Part shown: positions 18,050-25,763 of the stretch, piece after piece
How the letters are laid out: each line of letters begins with the position of its first letter
Position numbering within the stretch: the first letter of the stretch is position 1
DNA from: JAMOBE01 sp039908285
GTDB lineage: Bacteria; Pseudomonadota; Alphaproteobacteria; Rhodospirillales; Rhodospirillaceae
Direction of reading: 5' to 3'
DNA length: 35,896 nucleotides
NCBI GenBank assembly: GCA_039908285.1
Contig: JAMOBE010000032.1
Coordinates: forward strand, 1 to 35,896
Notes under the pieces: generated by a model
The model's database searches: none
What the model was told of the DNA's origin: nothing
The model's input: the letters and a program-made list of their open reading frames with translations, nothing else
Position numbers and translations under genes: made by a program

Positions 18050-19867
18050 CTACTCCGCCGCCGCCGCCGTCTGCTGATAGATCTCTCCCCCGGTCTCGCG
18101 GAACCGGCGGGCCATGTCCTCCATGCCCTGGTTGGCGACCGTGTCGCGGATTTCGTGGGAGATCTTCATCGAGCAGAACTTCGGCCCGCACATGGAGCAG
18201 AAGTGCGACAGCTTGGCCCCCTCCGACGGCAGGGTCGTGTCGTGGAAGCTCTGGGCCATCTCCGGGTCGAGCCCCAGGTTGAACTGGTCCTTCCAGCGGA
18301 ACTGGAAGCGCGCCCGGCTGAGGGCGTCGTCGCGGTCGCGGGCTCCGGGGTGGCCCTTGGCGAGATCGGCGGCGTGGGCGGCCAGCTTGTAGGCGATCAC
18401 CCCGGTCCGCACGTCGTGACGATCGGGCAGGCCCAGGTGCTCCTTCGGCGTCACGTAGCACAGCATCGCCGTGCCGAACCAGCCGATCATGGCGGCGCCG
18501 ATGGCGCTGGTGATGTGGTCGTAGCCCGGCGCGATGTCGGTGACCAGCGGCCCCAGGGTGTAGAACGGCGCCTCGCCGCAGGCCTTCATCTGGCGGTCGA
18601 CGTTCTCCTTGATCTTGTGCATGGGAACGTGGCCGGGACCCTCGATCATCGCCTGGACGTCGTGGTCCCAGCAGACGCGGGTCAGCTCGCCCAGGGTGTC
18701 CAGTTCACCGAACTGGGCGGCGTCGTTGGCGTCGGCCACCGAGCCCGGCCGCAGCCCGTCGCCCAGCGACACGCCCACGTCATAGGTCCGCAGGATCTCG
18801 CAGATGTCGGCGAAGCGCTCAAAAAGGAAACTCTCGCGGTGGTGGGCCAGGCACCACTTGGCCATGATCGAGCCGCCCCGAGAGACGATCCCCGTCACCC
18901 GGCGGGCGGTCAGGGGGATGTGGGCCAGCCGCAGGCCGGCGTGGATGGTGACGTAGTCCACCCCCTGCTCCGCCTGCTCGATCAGGGTGTCGCGGAACAC
19001 CTCCCACGTCAGGTCCTCGGCCCGGCCCTGGACCTTCTCCAGCGCCTGATAGATGGGCACCGTGCCGATGGGAACGGGGGAATTGCGGATGATCCACTCG
19101 CGGATCGTGTGAATGTCGCGGCCGGTCGACAGATCCATCACCGTGTCCGAGCCCCAGCGGATCGACCACACCAGCTTCTCCACCTCCTCCGCCACCGACG
19201 AGGCGATGGCCGAGTTGCCGATGTTGGCGTTGACCTTGACCAGGAAGTTGCGGCCGATGATCATCGGCTCGGCCTCGGGGTGGTTGATGTTGGCCGGCAG
19301 GATGGCCCGGCCGCGGGCGATCTCGTCGCGCACGAACTCGGGCGTCACCACGTCGGGGATGGAGGCGCCGAAGTCCTCGCCGTCGCGGGCCGCCCCCGCC
19401 GCCTGCTCGCGGGCCAGGTTCTCGCGGATGGCGACGTACTCCATCTCGGCGGTGACGATGCCGGCGCGGGCGTAGGCGAGCTGGGTCACCGCCCGCCCCG
19501 CCCTGGCCCGCAGCGGCCGCCGTCCGGCCCGGTCGAACACCGGAACCGCACCCTCCACCGAGTCGCCGCTCTGCCGCCCGTTGTCCTCGGGCCGGATCTC
19601 GCGGCCGTCGTAGGCCTCGACGTCGCCGCGGCCGACGATCCACTCCCGCCGCAGATCGGGCAGGCCGCGGGTGATGTCCACCACCATGCCGGGATCGGTA
19701 TAGGGGCCGGAGGGATCATAGACCCGCACCGGGGGCTCGCCGCACCCCGGCGACAGGTCGATCTCGCGCATGGCCACCCTCATGCCGGGGGTGAGCCGGC
19801 CCGGCACATGGACCTTGCGCGACCCCGGCAGCGGACCGGTGGTGATGGTCGGGTGGGACTGGGACAC
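18050..19867 (-). CDS. thiC: phosphomethylpyrimidine synthase
   Basis: 605 aa, normal ThiC length. It converts aminoimidazole ribotide to HMP-phosphate, the pyrimidine half of thiamine, by a non-canonical radical SAM reaction in the cytosol. The C-terminal cluster motif CSMCGPKFC gives CxxCxxxxC at C557, C560 and C565. Central conserved blocks are recognisable: RGRAILPANINHPEAEPMIIG, GNSAIASSVAEEVEK, HIREWIIRNSPVPIGTVPIYQ and MIEGPGHVPMHKI. I chose GTG 19867 because GGAGGAAAGA lies just upstream. The frame continues to an ATG at 19957, but that codon lies inside the TPP aptamer. The gene is controlled in principle by the TPP riboswitch upstream, which is physically interrupted here. The stop codon lies between the arms of a small GGCGGAG/CTCCGCC hairpin. 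Confidence 0.95.
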   Translation of the reverse strand: MSQSHPTITTGPLPGSRKVHVPGRLTPGMRVAMREIDLSPGCGEPPVRVYDPSGPYTDPGMVVDITRGLPDLRREWIVGRGDVEAYDGREIRPEDNGRQSGDSVEGAVPVFDRAGRRPLRARAGRAVTQLAYARAGIVTAEMEYVAIRENLAREQAAGAARDGEDFGASIPDVVTPEFVRDEIARGRAILPANINHPEAEPMIIGRNFLVKVNANIGNSAIASSVAEEVEKLVWSIRWGSDTVMDLSTGRDIHTIREWIIRNSPVPIGTVPIYQALEKVQGRAEDLTWEVFRDTLIEQAEQGVDYVTIHAGLRLAHIPLTARRVTGIVSRGGSIMAKWCLAHHRESFLFERFADICEILRTYDVGVSLGDGLRPGSVADANDAAQFGELDTLGELTRVCWDHDVQAMIEGPGHVPMHKIKENVDRQMKACGEAPFYTLGPLVTDIAPGYDHITSAIGAAMIGWFGTAMLCYVTPKEHLGLPDRHDVRTGVIAYKLAAHAADLAKGHPGARDRDDALSRARFQFRWKDQFNLGLDPEMAQSFHDTTLPSEGAKLSHFCSMCGPKFCSMKISHEIRDTVANQGMEDMARRFRETGGEIYQQTAAAAE

Positions 19868-19936
19868 GGCTCTTTCCTCCCTTGGCAGCGTCACCGGAGA
19901 AGGGGAGAACGAACGACCACACCCGGAGGCGGCGGT

Positions 19937-20200
19937 TTCCGATCCCTTCGCCGGCATGACCCGGATCAGGTTCTAGCCCGGATTTCCCACGGGTCCGACG
20001 GATGCTGGCTTGATCTTTGATCCGCCTATGATTATTCCTCCCTTGCCAATACATCCAGTATTGGCGGCGGTCGGAAAAACCATAGGCGGCTCAAATCCCT
20101 GCGCCATCATTCCGCGTCCCTGTGAGAAATCCGGGCCAAGGGTTCCCGCATGGCCGACGGCCGACGGTATCTCAGCCCCCATCCGGGGCACCCCTTGGAC
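19937..20200 (-). promoter_or_regulatory. TPP riboswitch of thiC, split by an insertion
   Basis: Read on the minus strand. The 5' part (20200 to about 20137) has AAGGGGTGCC, the pyrimidine-sensing GGCTGAGATACC and the P2 strand GGGAACCCTT. The 3' part (19975 to about 19939) has GAACCTGATCCGGGTC and CATGCCGGCGAAGGGA, both diagnostic of the TPP (THI-box) aptamer. In intact aptamers ACCC is followed within a few bases by AACCTGATC. Here a 161-bp palindromic element (19976-20136) lies between them, in junction J2/4. The aptamer call is firm; whether it still folds and senses TPP is open. Confidence 0.85.
19976..20136. mobile_element. 161-bp palindromic MITE-like element inside the TPP riboswitch
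   Basis: Terminal inverted repeats: GCCCGGATTTCCCACGGGTC at 19976-19995 and, on the other strand from 20136, GCCCGGATTTCTCACAGGGA. Internal arms also pair: TTTGATCCGCCTATG with the complement of CATAGGCGGCTCAAA, and GCCAATAC with GTATTGGC around the centre near 20054. The whole element can therefore fold into one long imperfect hairpin. It has no coding capacity. A target duplication is not clear (CTTG versus CTAG at the two sides). It differs in sequence from the CCCTCTCCCC repeat family. Confidence 0.78.
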
Positions 20201-20319
20201 GTCCCAGGGAGTTTGACGCCCGAGCGGCGAAATGCAACAGGAAAGGTTTTGAAATTCTCATTATGGCCCATCGGTTGACGATTATGGTTATCTCCCCCAG
20301 GACAATGGTCGACAAACGG

Positions 20320-20348
20320 TTGTATGTGATCATGCGGTGTCGTATCCT
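20320..20348 (+). promoter_or_regulatory. candidate sigma-70 promoter for the FGE-ubiA operon
   Basis: TTGTAT (20320-20325) and TATCCT (20343-20348) are separated by 17 bp. Transcription would start near 20355, about 40 nt before the FGE-domain gene. It is the best -35/-10 pair in the AT-richer gap 20216-20394. It diverges from the thiC riboswitch transcript. Confidence 0.35.
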
Positions 20349-20394
20349 GACCGATCTATTTCGCACGGGACCAACGACAGCGGGGGGTCGTTGC

Positions 20395-21318
20395 ATGAGA
20401 ATGCGAGTTCGGGTGATCGGAGGCGGCACTGCCCTGATGCTGGCCCTGCTGCTCGTGCAGGGCACCGGGGTCGGGGCGGAAGCGAACCGTCTGCCGAAAA
20501 GCATTGGTGAATCGCGTGCGCCGGGAACGGTGTTCCGTGACTGCGCGGACTGTCCGGAAATGGTTGTGCTTTCGGCGGGGAGCTTCACCATGGGCTCCGA
20601 CGAGCTGGACAGCGAACGGCCCATGCATGTCGTGGCCATTTCACGTCCATTCGCGGCGGGAAAGACCGAGATTACGTTCGCCCAGTGGGATGCGTGCGTG
20701 GTGGCCGGGGGCTGCAATGGCTATCGTCCGGACGATTCTCGCTGGGGGCGCGGCAACCAGCCGGTAATCAATGTGAGCTGGAACGACGCGCAAGCGTATA
20801 TCCAATGGCTCAACAACAAGATTCAGAATGTTGCTCCGGGGGCCAGGGATAACGCTTCGGGTCCCTACCGTCTGATGTCGGAGTCCGAATGGGAATATGC
20901 GGCGCGAGCGGGAACAAAAACGAAATGGTCTTGCGGTGACAATGAACGGTGTCTGAACGACGTGGCGTGGTACGAGACCAATTCCAATCTTCGCACGCAT
21001 GCCGTGGCCACCAAGGCGCCGAACGCATTTGGTCTTTATGATGTCCACGGCAACGTGGCGGAGTGGGTTGAGGACTGCTTTGAGCGCGGTTACGCCAGCG
21101 CCCCACGGGATGGAAGTCCTCGAAAGGGGCCGCCGACCTGCTACCGGGCCGACAGAGGTGGGAATTGGCGCCTGGAATCCCGGGACTTGCACTCGGCCAA
21201 CCGTGATTGGGTCTCGGCCAGCGATAGGAGCATTTTCTTGGGGTTTCGCCTTGCCAGAACGCTTTCGTCCGAGACTCGGAACGATAGCCCCGAAGGGACG
21301 CGTCTCCACGGGCCATGA
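20395..21318 (+). CDS. exported formylglycine-generating-enzyme-like (FGE-sulfatase domain) protein
   Basis: 307 aa from the ATG at 20395, with a GGGGGG SD at 20382-20387. Residues 1-~29 form a signal peptide (basic MRMRVRV, then ALMLALLLVQG). The rest is an FGE-sulfatase/SUMF1-type domain: MVVLSAGSFTMGS, INVSWNDAQAYIQWLN, YRLMSESEWEYAARAGT, HGNVAEWVEDC, RGGNWRL and FLGFRLAR. True formylglycine-generating enzymes oxidise a sulfatase cysteine. Many bacterial proteins with this fold do other jobs or are regulatory, and no sulfatase is encoded nearby, so the role is unassigned. Several cysteine pairs suggest disulfides in the periplasm. The coding sequence has lower GC than its neighbours. The ATG of ubiA overlaps its stop. 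Confidence 0.85.
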   Translation: MRMRVRVIGGGTALMLALLLVQGTGVGAEANRLPKSIGESRAPGTVFRDCADCPEMVVLSAGSFTMGSDELDSERPMHVVAISRPFAAGKTEITFAQWDACVVAGGCNGYRPDDSRWGRGNQPVINVSWNDAQAYIQWLNNKIQNVAPGARDNASGPYRLMSESEWEYAARAGTKTKWSCGDNERCLNDVAWYETNSNLRTHAVATKAPNAFGLYDVHGNVAEWVEDCFERGYASAPRDGSPRKGPPTCYRADRGGNWRLESRDLHSANRDWVSASDRSIFLGFRLARTLSSETRNDSPEGTRLHGP

Positions 21319-22235
21319 ACCAGACCAGGACACTCCACGGCGACATTCCACGGGACGGCTGGGTCGATCGGGCCCTGCCCGGGCCGGTGCGGCCCTATGC
21401 CAGGCTGATGCGGCTCGATCGTCCGATCGGCACCTGGCTGCTGTTGCTTCCCTGCTGGTGGAGCATCGCCCTTGCCGCCGGACCGGACCTGGCCGGCCAG
21501 GCGGGACTCGTGGCCCTGTTCGGTGTCGGCGCGGTGGTGATGCGAGGGGCCGGCTGCACCTACAACGACATCGTCGACCGGGACTTCGATGCCAGGGTAG
21601 CCCGCACCGCCGCCCGCCCCATACCGAGCGGCGCCGTCACCGCCCGCCAGGCGACGGTGTTCCTCGGGGGGCTGCTGCTGGTCGGGCTTCTCGTCCTGCT
21701 GCCCCTCGATTCCTTCGCCATCGCCGTCGGCGTGGCATCGCTGCCGCTGGTATTCACCTACCCATTCATGAAGCGCATCACCTACTGGCCGCAGGCGTGG
21801 CTCGGCCTCACCTTCAACTGGGGAGCGCTGATGGGGTGGGCGGCGGTAAGGGGCGAGATCGCCGCTCCGGCGGTCACCCTATACGTGGCCGGCCTGTTCT
21901 GGACCCTCGGTTATGACACCATCTACGCCCACCAGGACCGGGAGGACGACGCCCTGATCGGCGTCAGGTCCACCGCCCTGGCCCTCGGCCGGCGCACCCG
22001 GCCGGCGATGGCGCTGTTCTACGCCCTCGCCCTTGGGCTGACGGCGGTGGCGGGAGTGCAGGCGGGACTCGGCGGCGTGTTCCTTGCCCTGCTGCTGCCG
22101 GCGGCGGCGCAGCTCGCCTGGCAGGTGGTCGCCGCCGACATCGATGACCCGGCCAACTGTCTGGCCATCTTCCGCTCCAACCGGCTGTACGGATGGCTGG
22201 TGCTGGCCGCCATCGTCGCCGGGGGTTTCGCATGA
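21315..22235 (+). CDS. ubiA: 4-hydroxybenzoate polyprenyltransferase
   Basis: 306 aa. This intramembrane prenyltransferase attaches the polyprenyl tail to 4-hydroxybenzoate in ubiquinone synthesis. Both Asp-rich Mg/diphosphate motifs are present: NDIVDRDFDARV (about 84-95) and YDTIYAHQDREDD (about 200-212). There are seven to nine hydrophobic segments, for example TWLLLLPCWWSIALAAG and ATVFLGGLLLVGLLVLLPL. RPIPSGAVT is the usual sequence after the first motif. The start overlaps the FGE gene by ATGA, and its own stop overlaps the methyltransferase start in the same way, so the three form a coupled operon. Confidence 0.95.
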   Translation: MNQTRTLHGDIPRDGWVDRALPGPVRPYARLMRLDRPIGTWLLLLPCWWSIALAAGPDLAGQAGLVALFGVGAVVMRGAGCTYNDIVDRDFDARVARTAARPIPSGAVTARQATVFLGGLLLVGLLVLLPLDSFAIAVGVASLPLVFTYPFMKRITYWPQAWLGLTFNWGALMGWAAVRGEIAAPAVTLYVAGLFWTLGYDTIYAHQDREDDALIGVRSTALALGRRTRPAMALFYALALGLTAVAGVQAGLGGVFLALLLPAAAQLAWQVVAADIDDPANCLAIFRSNRLYGWLVLAAIVAGGFA

Positions 22236-22903
22236 TCCATGATCCTGATCCCGACTCCGCGGCCTTCGTCACCGCCCACACGATCGTCGCCACGACGCCC
22301 CTGGTTCCGGAGATCCGGCTTCATCTCGCGACCGAGATCACGCCCCTGTGGGAAGCGGTCGAGGCGGCCGTTGGCCAGACCAACCAGCCGCCGCCCTACT
22401 GGGCCTTTGCCTGGGTGGGGGGGCAGGCCATGGCCCGGCACATCCTCGACCATCCGCACCTGGTGCGGGGGCGGCGGGTGCTGGACTTCGCGGCCGGCTG
22501 CGGGATCGGCGCCATCGCCTGCGCCCTGGCCGGGGCCGCCCATGTCACGGCCAACGAGATCGATCCCTTCGCCGCCGCCGCCATCCGCCTCAATGCCGCT
22601 TTGAACGGAGTCGCCGTCGAGGTGGTCGTCGCCGACCTGGTGGGAGGAGGGCAGGTGGGAGCCTGGGACGTGGTGACCGCCGGTGACGTCTGCTACGAGC
22701 GGCCGATGGCCTCGAAGGTGGAGCCGTGGCTGCTGGCGCTGGCCTCCGGCGGGGCGACGGTGCTGCTGGCCGATCCCGGCCGCGCCTATCTCCCGAGTCG
22801 GGGCCTGGTGCCCCTCGCCCGCCACACGGTGCCGACAACCAGGGAACTCGAGGATCGCGATCGCCGCGACACCACGATCTATCGCCTGGAAAGCGTCGGC
22901 TGA
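22232..22903 (+). CDS. small class I SAM methyltransferase (ETFB-lysine/Nnt1-like)
   Basis: 223 aa from the ATG at 22232, overlapping the ubiA stop; the frame is open further upstream inside ubiA but that start is not needed. Motif I is VLDFAAGCGIG (about 83-93), then NEIDPFAAAAIRLNA (acidic loop end of strand 2) and GDVCYERPMA in the catalytic region. The N-terminal PPYWAFAWVGGQAMARHILDHP is typical of the COG3897/ETFB-lysine methyltransferase group, which trimethylates lysines of electron-transfer flavoprotein beta or relatives. The target is not proven from sequence. The protein is cytosolic. Confidence 0.82.
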   Translation: MIHDPDPDSAAFVTAHTIVATTPLVPEIRLHLATEITPLWEAVEAAVGQTNQPPPYWAFAWVGGQAMARHILDHPHLVRGRRVLDFAAGCGIGAIACALAGAAHVTANEIDPFAAAAIRLNAALNGVAVEVVVADLVGGGQVGAWDVVTAGDVCYERPMASKVEPWLLALASGGATVLLADPGRAYLPSRGLVPLARHTVPTTRELEDRDRRDTTIYRLESVG

Positions 22904-23086
22904 TACGGTTTCCGTGACCCCGATGGAAGAATGGCTCACGGGGAGCATAAAACTGGTCGACAAGGAGCCGACGACGGCCTATGCTGACGGAAGCTGTCTG
23001 GGTGAGCCGCCGAGAAGGAGTGTTCGTAGGCCGGGGCTCGGGCAGTCGGGTATAGGAAGCTATATCAGCCGCGCCAGGAGGGCGTC

Positions 23087-23323
23087 ATGTCCCAGATCAA
23101 CGAATTGTCTCCGTCATTGGCCGATACCGTGCAGACGACTCGGGTGGCCAGGCCCCAGCCGGGCATGGAGACCGATACCACCCGTCAGGCACAGCAGACG
23201 ACGGGAACCACCCAGCTCAGCGACAGCGAGAAGCTGGAGGCTCGGCCGGACGTGTATGCGGCTGAAAACCGCCGCGTTCCCGCCGACAAGACTCGGGGCC
23301 AGAACCTGGATATCAGCGCCTGA
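23087..23323 (+). CDS. small hydrophilic hypothetical protein (78 aa)
   Basis: ATG at 23087 preceded by AGGAGG at 23074-23079. The composition is Thr/Gln-rich (TRQAQQTTGTTQLSDSEK), probably largely disordered, with a C-terminus ENRRVPADKTRGQNLDISA. There is no cysteine, signal peptide or membrane segment. The last residues (NLDISA) resemble those of the low-complexity protein at 15421-16059 (RVDITV). Similar tails of the form NxDxxx occur in YjfB-type motility-associated small proteins, but the rest does not match and I do not assign a function. It stands alone between the ubiA operon and a hairpin-rich gap. Confidence 0.6.
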   Translation: MSQINELSPSLADTVQTTRVARPQPGMETDTTRQAQQTTGTTQLSDSEKLEARPDVYAAENRRVPADKTRGQNLDISA

Positions 23324-23818
23324 TCGGGGGGACCCGGCTGACGGCGGCTGATGGGTGCGGCATTCGAGCCGGCCGCTGGATGGGTGTCCGGTGGCCGGGT
23401 CTTGGTGTGCCCTTTTTCTCCGGGGATTGAGGCGCGCAGTGGCGCCTGCGACTCGCGGGGTGATTCCTCGCGAGGCGGCTGTATTGCTGACCTCAAAAAT
23501 CTTCGCGCGCCGCGAAGATTTTTGAGGTCAGCAGTACGAGTCTTTTTGGTTGCGGCTCCGCCGCGATAGGTTGGCGAGTCGGACGCTGACCGTCGGTGTA
23601 TATTTCTGCGGAGTCTGGCCTTGTGCTGGAGTTCCGCCGCGTGGGTCGGCGGGGGCGTGAGCCCCGCCTCCTTCGCCCGCGAGGCTGCGCGTGCAGGTTT
23701 CAGAGCCTGAAAATATTTCAACACCCGAGGGCAATTCGGGGCTACCGCCCCGAAAATCGTTCGGCGGGTCATAATGAGAACGGCTGGAAGAGGAGCGGCG
23801 AGCCAGGCGTCGCTCGAC
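23324..23818. other. 495-bp hairpin-rich non-coding gap
   Basis: No ORF here looks real. It contains several strong inverted repeats: 23485-23533 (see separate entry); 23648-23668 (GGCGGGG/CCCCGCC); 23698-23714, a TTTCAGAGCCTGAAAAT palindrome matching the ends of the repeat at 10865-11055; and 23735-23754 (TTCGGGGC, loop TACC, GCCCCGAA). It separates the + strand small ORF from the 3' end of soxA, so it may terminate both. A repeat relic is as likely as a functional RNA. Confidence 0.6.
23485..23533. repeat. perfect 23-bp inverted repeat with 3-nt spacer
   Basis: The arms begin TGCTGACCTCAAAAATC and end GATTTTTGAGGTCAGCA, joined by CGC. Pairing continues outward for about four more base pairs with one T-G wobble (GTAT/GTAC). 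Such a long perfect stem is rare. It could act as a bidirectional terminator between the small ORF and soxA (TTTTT follows 10 nt after on the + strand). Alternatively it is a palindromic repeat element. Confidence 0.9.
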
Positions 23819-24667
23819 CTATTTCCTGACCGAGGGGGTCTCGATGGGCAGGCCCCGCCCCCGGCCGGTCAGGAAGACTTCGAGCGCCACGTACTCGTCG
23901 GAACCGAGCGGATAGGGCTCTGACCGCACATCCTGATTGCAGCCGACGAACCGGCGGTGCAGGGAGCCCAGTCCCTGCCACTTCAGGCGGTAGGTGGGAA
24001 AGCCGTTGACCTGTCCCTGACTCAGGGTTTCGGAGCGGAGCTTCTGGCCCGGGTGGTCATCGTGACAGTGCTTGCAGGAAAAGTCGAGCAGGCCACGGCG
24101 CGTGGTGTAGAACTCGCGGCCCTTGTCGTACCAGGCCTTCATCGGGCCGTCGATGGAGACATCGAGGGGCATCCCCCGCGACTGCAAACGCACCAGCGCG
24201 GTCATGCCGAGAAGTTCCTCCGACTCGTATTTCCACTCGCTGGCCTTCATGCCGGCGGCGCGGCAGATGTTGATCTGCCGTTCGACGGTGATGGGCTTGC
24301 CGCGTGCCTCGCTCCATCGCGGGTAACGGGTGGCCACCCCCAGCATGGACTGTTCCACGTCGCCGTGGCACGAGGCGCAGGACCGTCCCGCCGCGCCATC
24401 GACGGTGGACCACAGGACGCGCGCCCGATCCACCCACATGAACCCCGGGTTCTTGTCGTCGTCGTCCTGCATGGCGCGGGTCTGATCGGTGGCCCAGACA
24501 TAGCCGCTGTACTGGTCGCCGACGACGTAGCGGCTCAATCGGGGATCGGCCAGTCTCGCCCGGATTTCCTCGGGCGTCTCCGCCCACGCCCCCCCGGACA
24601 GGAGGGCCGGGACGGCGATGGCCGCGGCCAGCCCGAGCAGGAAAGAGCCCAATTTTCCATGGTACAT
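23819..24667 (-). CDS. soxA: sulfur-oxidation cytochrome SoxA (diheme type)
   Basis: 282 aa from the ATG at 24667, behind GAGGAGGAGA; an in-frame GTG two codons earlier is an alternative. An N-terminal signal peptide (LGSFLLGLAAAIAVPALLSGGAWA) sends it to the periplasm. With SoxX it forms the SoxAX complex that oxidatively links thiosulfate to the swinging-arm cysteine of SoxY. Two haem c motifs are seen: CASCH (C97-C100-H101) and CKHCH (C198-C201-H202). The active-site haem ligand cysteine, persulfidated in known SoxA, is C243 in VGCNQD. It is the last gene of the soxXYZA set. No soxB follows, only a hairpin-rich gap, so SoxB must come from elsewhere or the pathway is incomplete. Confidence 0.94.
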   Translation of the reverse strand: MYHGKLGSFLLGLAAAIAVPALLSGGAWAETPEEIRARLADPRLSRYVVGDQYSGYVWATDQTRAMQDDDDKNPGFMWVDRARVLWSTVDGAAGRSCASCHGDVEQSMLGVATRYPRWSEARGKPITVERQINICRAAGMKASEWKYESEELLGMTALVRLQSRGMPLDVSIDGPMKAWYDKGREFYTTRRGLLDFSCKHCHDDHPGQKLRSETLSQGQVNGFPTYRLKWQGLGSLHRRFVGCNQDVRSEPYPLGSDEYVALEVFLTGRGRGLPIETPSVRK

Positions 24668-24703
24668 GAGCACGTCTCCTCCTCGTGGCCGCAAACTCTT
24701 ACT

Positions 24704-24858
24704 CCCTCTCCCCCTCGAGGGGGAGAGGGCGGGGGTGAGGGGGTGGGGCAACCGGCACGATCCGGGGGGTCTGGCCCCCCTCACCCAACCCTCTCTCCCC
24801 GAAGAGGGGGGGAGAGGGCTTGTGGCGATCATGACGGCAATGCATTTTCAGCCCCTTA
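24704..24858. repeat. composite palindromic repeat between soxZ and soxA
   Basis: It contains a CCCTCTCCCC-type hairpin (24704-24729, with central CTCGAG), a core (24735-24758) found inverted in the element at 10865-11055, a second CTCTCTCCCC/GGGGAGAGGG hairpin near 24790-24818, and an end ATGCATTTTCAGCC adjoining the soxZ stop. The matching left end is missing or degraded near 24690. It separates two co-oriented sox genes and may lower or stabilise transcript levels between them. Confidence 0.75.
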
Positions 24859-25188
24859 GCCCTCGATGGTGATGGCGGCGGAGTCGGTGAACTTGGCGCC
24901 GCTCTCATCCACCCACTCGAAGTCGAACTTGCCGGCTTCGGTCACCTTGACGAAGAACGACAGGAAGGGATTGGCCGAGACCGACGTGTACCAGTCGGAC
25001 TTGAAGACCTCCTTGCCGTTGAAGGTGCAGGTGAACTTGTTGATGATATTGCGCGGGATGGGGGTCCCGTCCTTGTCCTTGCGATTGCCGTTCTCCATCG
25101 GATGGGGGACGGTGGTTTTGATTTCGATGATGTCACCCTTCTTCGCCGTGGCGGGCACGCGAACGCGGGGCTTGATAGCATCGGCCAT
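24856..25188 (-). CDS. soxZ: SoxZ, sulfur carrier partner of SoxY
   Basis: 110 aa, the standard SoxZ length. It has an immunoglobulin-like fold (IKPRVRVPATAKKGDIIEIKTTV, PRNIINKFTCTFNGKEVF, and FFVKVTEAGKFDFEW near the end). SoxZ forms the heterodimer that carries sulfur intermediates on SoxY in the periplasm. It has no signal peptide of its own and is known to be co-exported with SoxY. SD GGGAG lies before the ATG. It lies 30 nt after soxY. Its TAA adjoins GGGGCTGAAAATGCAT, the end of the repeat element, as seen for other genes in this window. Confidence 0.95.
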   Translation of the reverse strand: MADAIKPRVRVPATAKKGDIIEIKTTVPHPMENGNRKDKDGTPIPRNIINKFTCTFNGKEVFKSDWYTSVSANPFLSFFVKVTEAGKFDFEWVDESGAKFTDSAAITIEG

Positions 25189-25218
25189 GTGGTCAACTCC
25201 CTTTCCTGACGATCGTCC

Positions 25219-25698
25219 TCAGCCGCCGCAGCCGCCGACGGTGACCTTGATTTCCTGCCGCACCATGTGGGCGTCCCCGTTGCTCATGACGGCGACGACC
25301 CGCACCTTCTGGGTCGAGCCCAGGCGCATGCGGCTTGAAATCTCGGCCTTGCCGTTGGCGGGAGTGAAGTGATAGGAGGCGACGCCCGGGGTGGGGTTGC
25401 CCTCGGTGAAGACATGGACCGACTTGACGTAATCCTTGTCGGTCATCGGGCTGTCCACCTTGACCGTGAACGGCACGGTGGCGCCGTTCTCGGCGATTTC
25501 GGGCAGCGTCAGGGTGATCTTGCCGTCCTTCGGCTTGACGCTGCCGATCTTCTCGGCCATCAGCTTGTCGACATCGGCCTCGGTGGCGGCGGCGAGACCG
25601 GGCATCAGACCGATACCGGCGGCGGCCAGCACCCCGGTGCCGGCGGCCACGAGAAGATCGCGCCGGCTCAGCCGCCGATCGTTTCCTTCCTTGGACAT
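25219..25698 (-). CDS. soxY: SoxY, thiosulfate-oxidation sulfur carrier
   Basis: 159 aa. A Tat signal (SRRDLLVAAGTGVLAAAGIG, residues 11-30) exports the folded SoxYZ dimer. The mature domain (KITLTLPEIAENGATVPFTVKV) ends in the diagnostic flexible arm GGCGG, whose C157 holds the covalent thiosulfonate/polysulfide intermediates. SD AAGGAG precedes the ATG. It lies between soxX and soxZ in the minus-strand operon, with 65 nt to the soxX stop. All key features of a functional carrier are intact. Confidence 0.96.
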   Translation of the reverse strand: MSKEGNDRRLSRRDLLVAAGTGVLAAAGIGLMPGLAAATEADVDKLMAEKIGSVKPKDGKITLTLPEIAENGATVPFTVKVDSPMTDKDYVKSVHVFTEGNPTPGVASYHFTPANGKAEISSRMRLGSTQKVRVVAVMSNGDAHMVRQEIKVTVGGCGG

Positions 25699-25763
25699 TC
25701 GTTACGCTCCTTTGTGTTCCCCATTCCTGCGAGTGGCCCGTCCCGGGACGGACGGAGCCCCTT

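Noticed and set aside
19868..19957. An upstream ATG start for thiC at 19957
   Set aside because: The ATG is part of the conserved aptamer segment GTCATGCCGGCGAAGGG. The GTG at 19867 has a strong SD and gives the usual ThiC N-terminus.
17945..20020. A 691-codon plus-strand frame beginning in the 52-bp repeats
   Set aside because: It is antisense to thiC, whose CxxCxxxxC cluster and conserved blocks are unambiguous; the N-terminus is repeat sequence.
20004..20025. FNR-like half-site TTGAT near a palindrome
   Set aside because: It lies in the inverted arms of the element inside the riboswitch and the second half does not match ATCAA.
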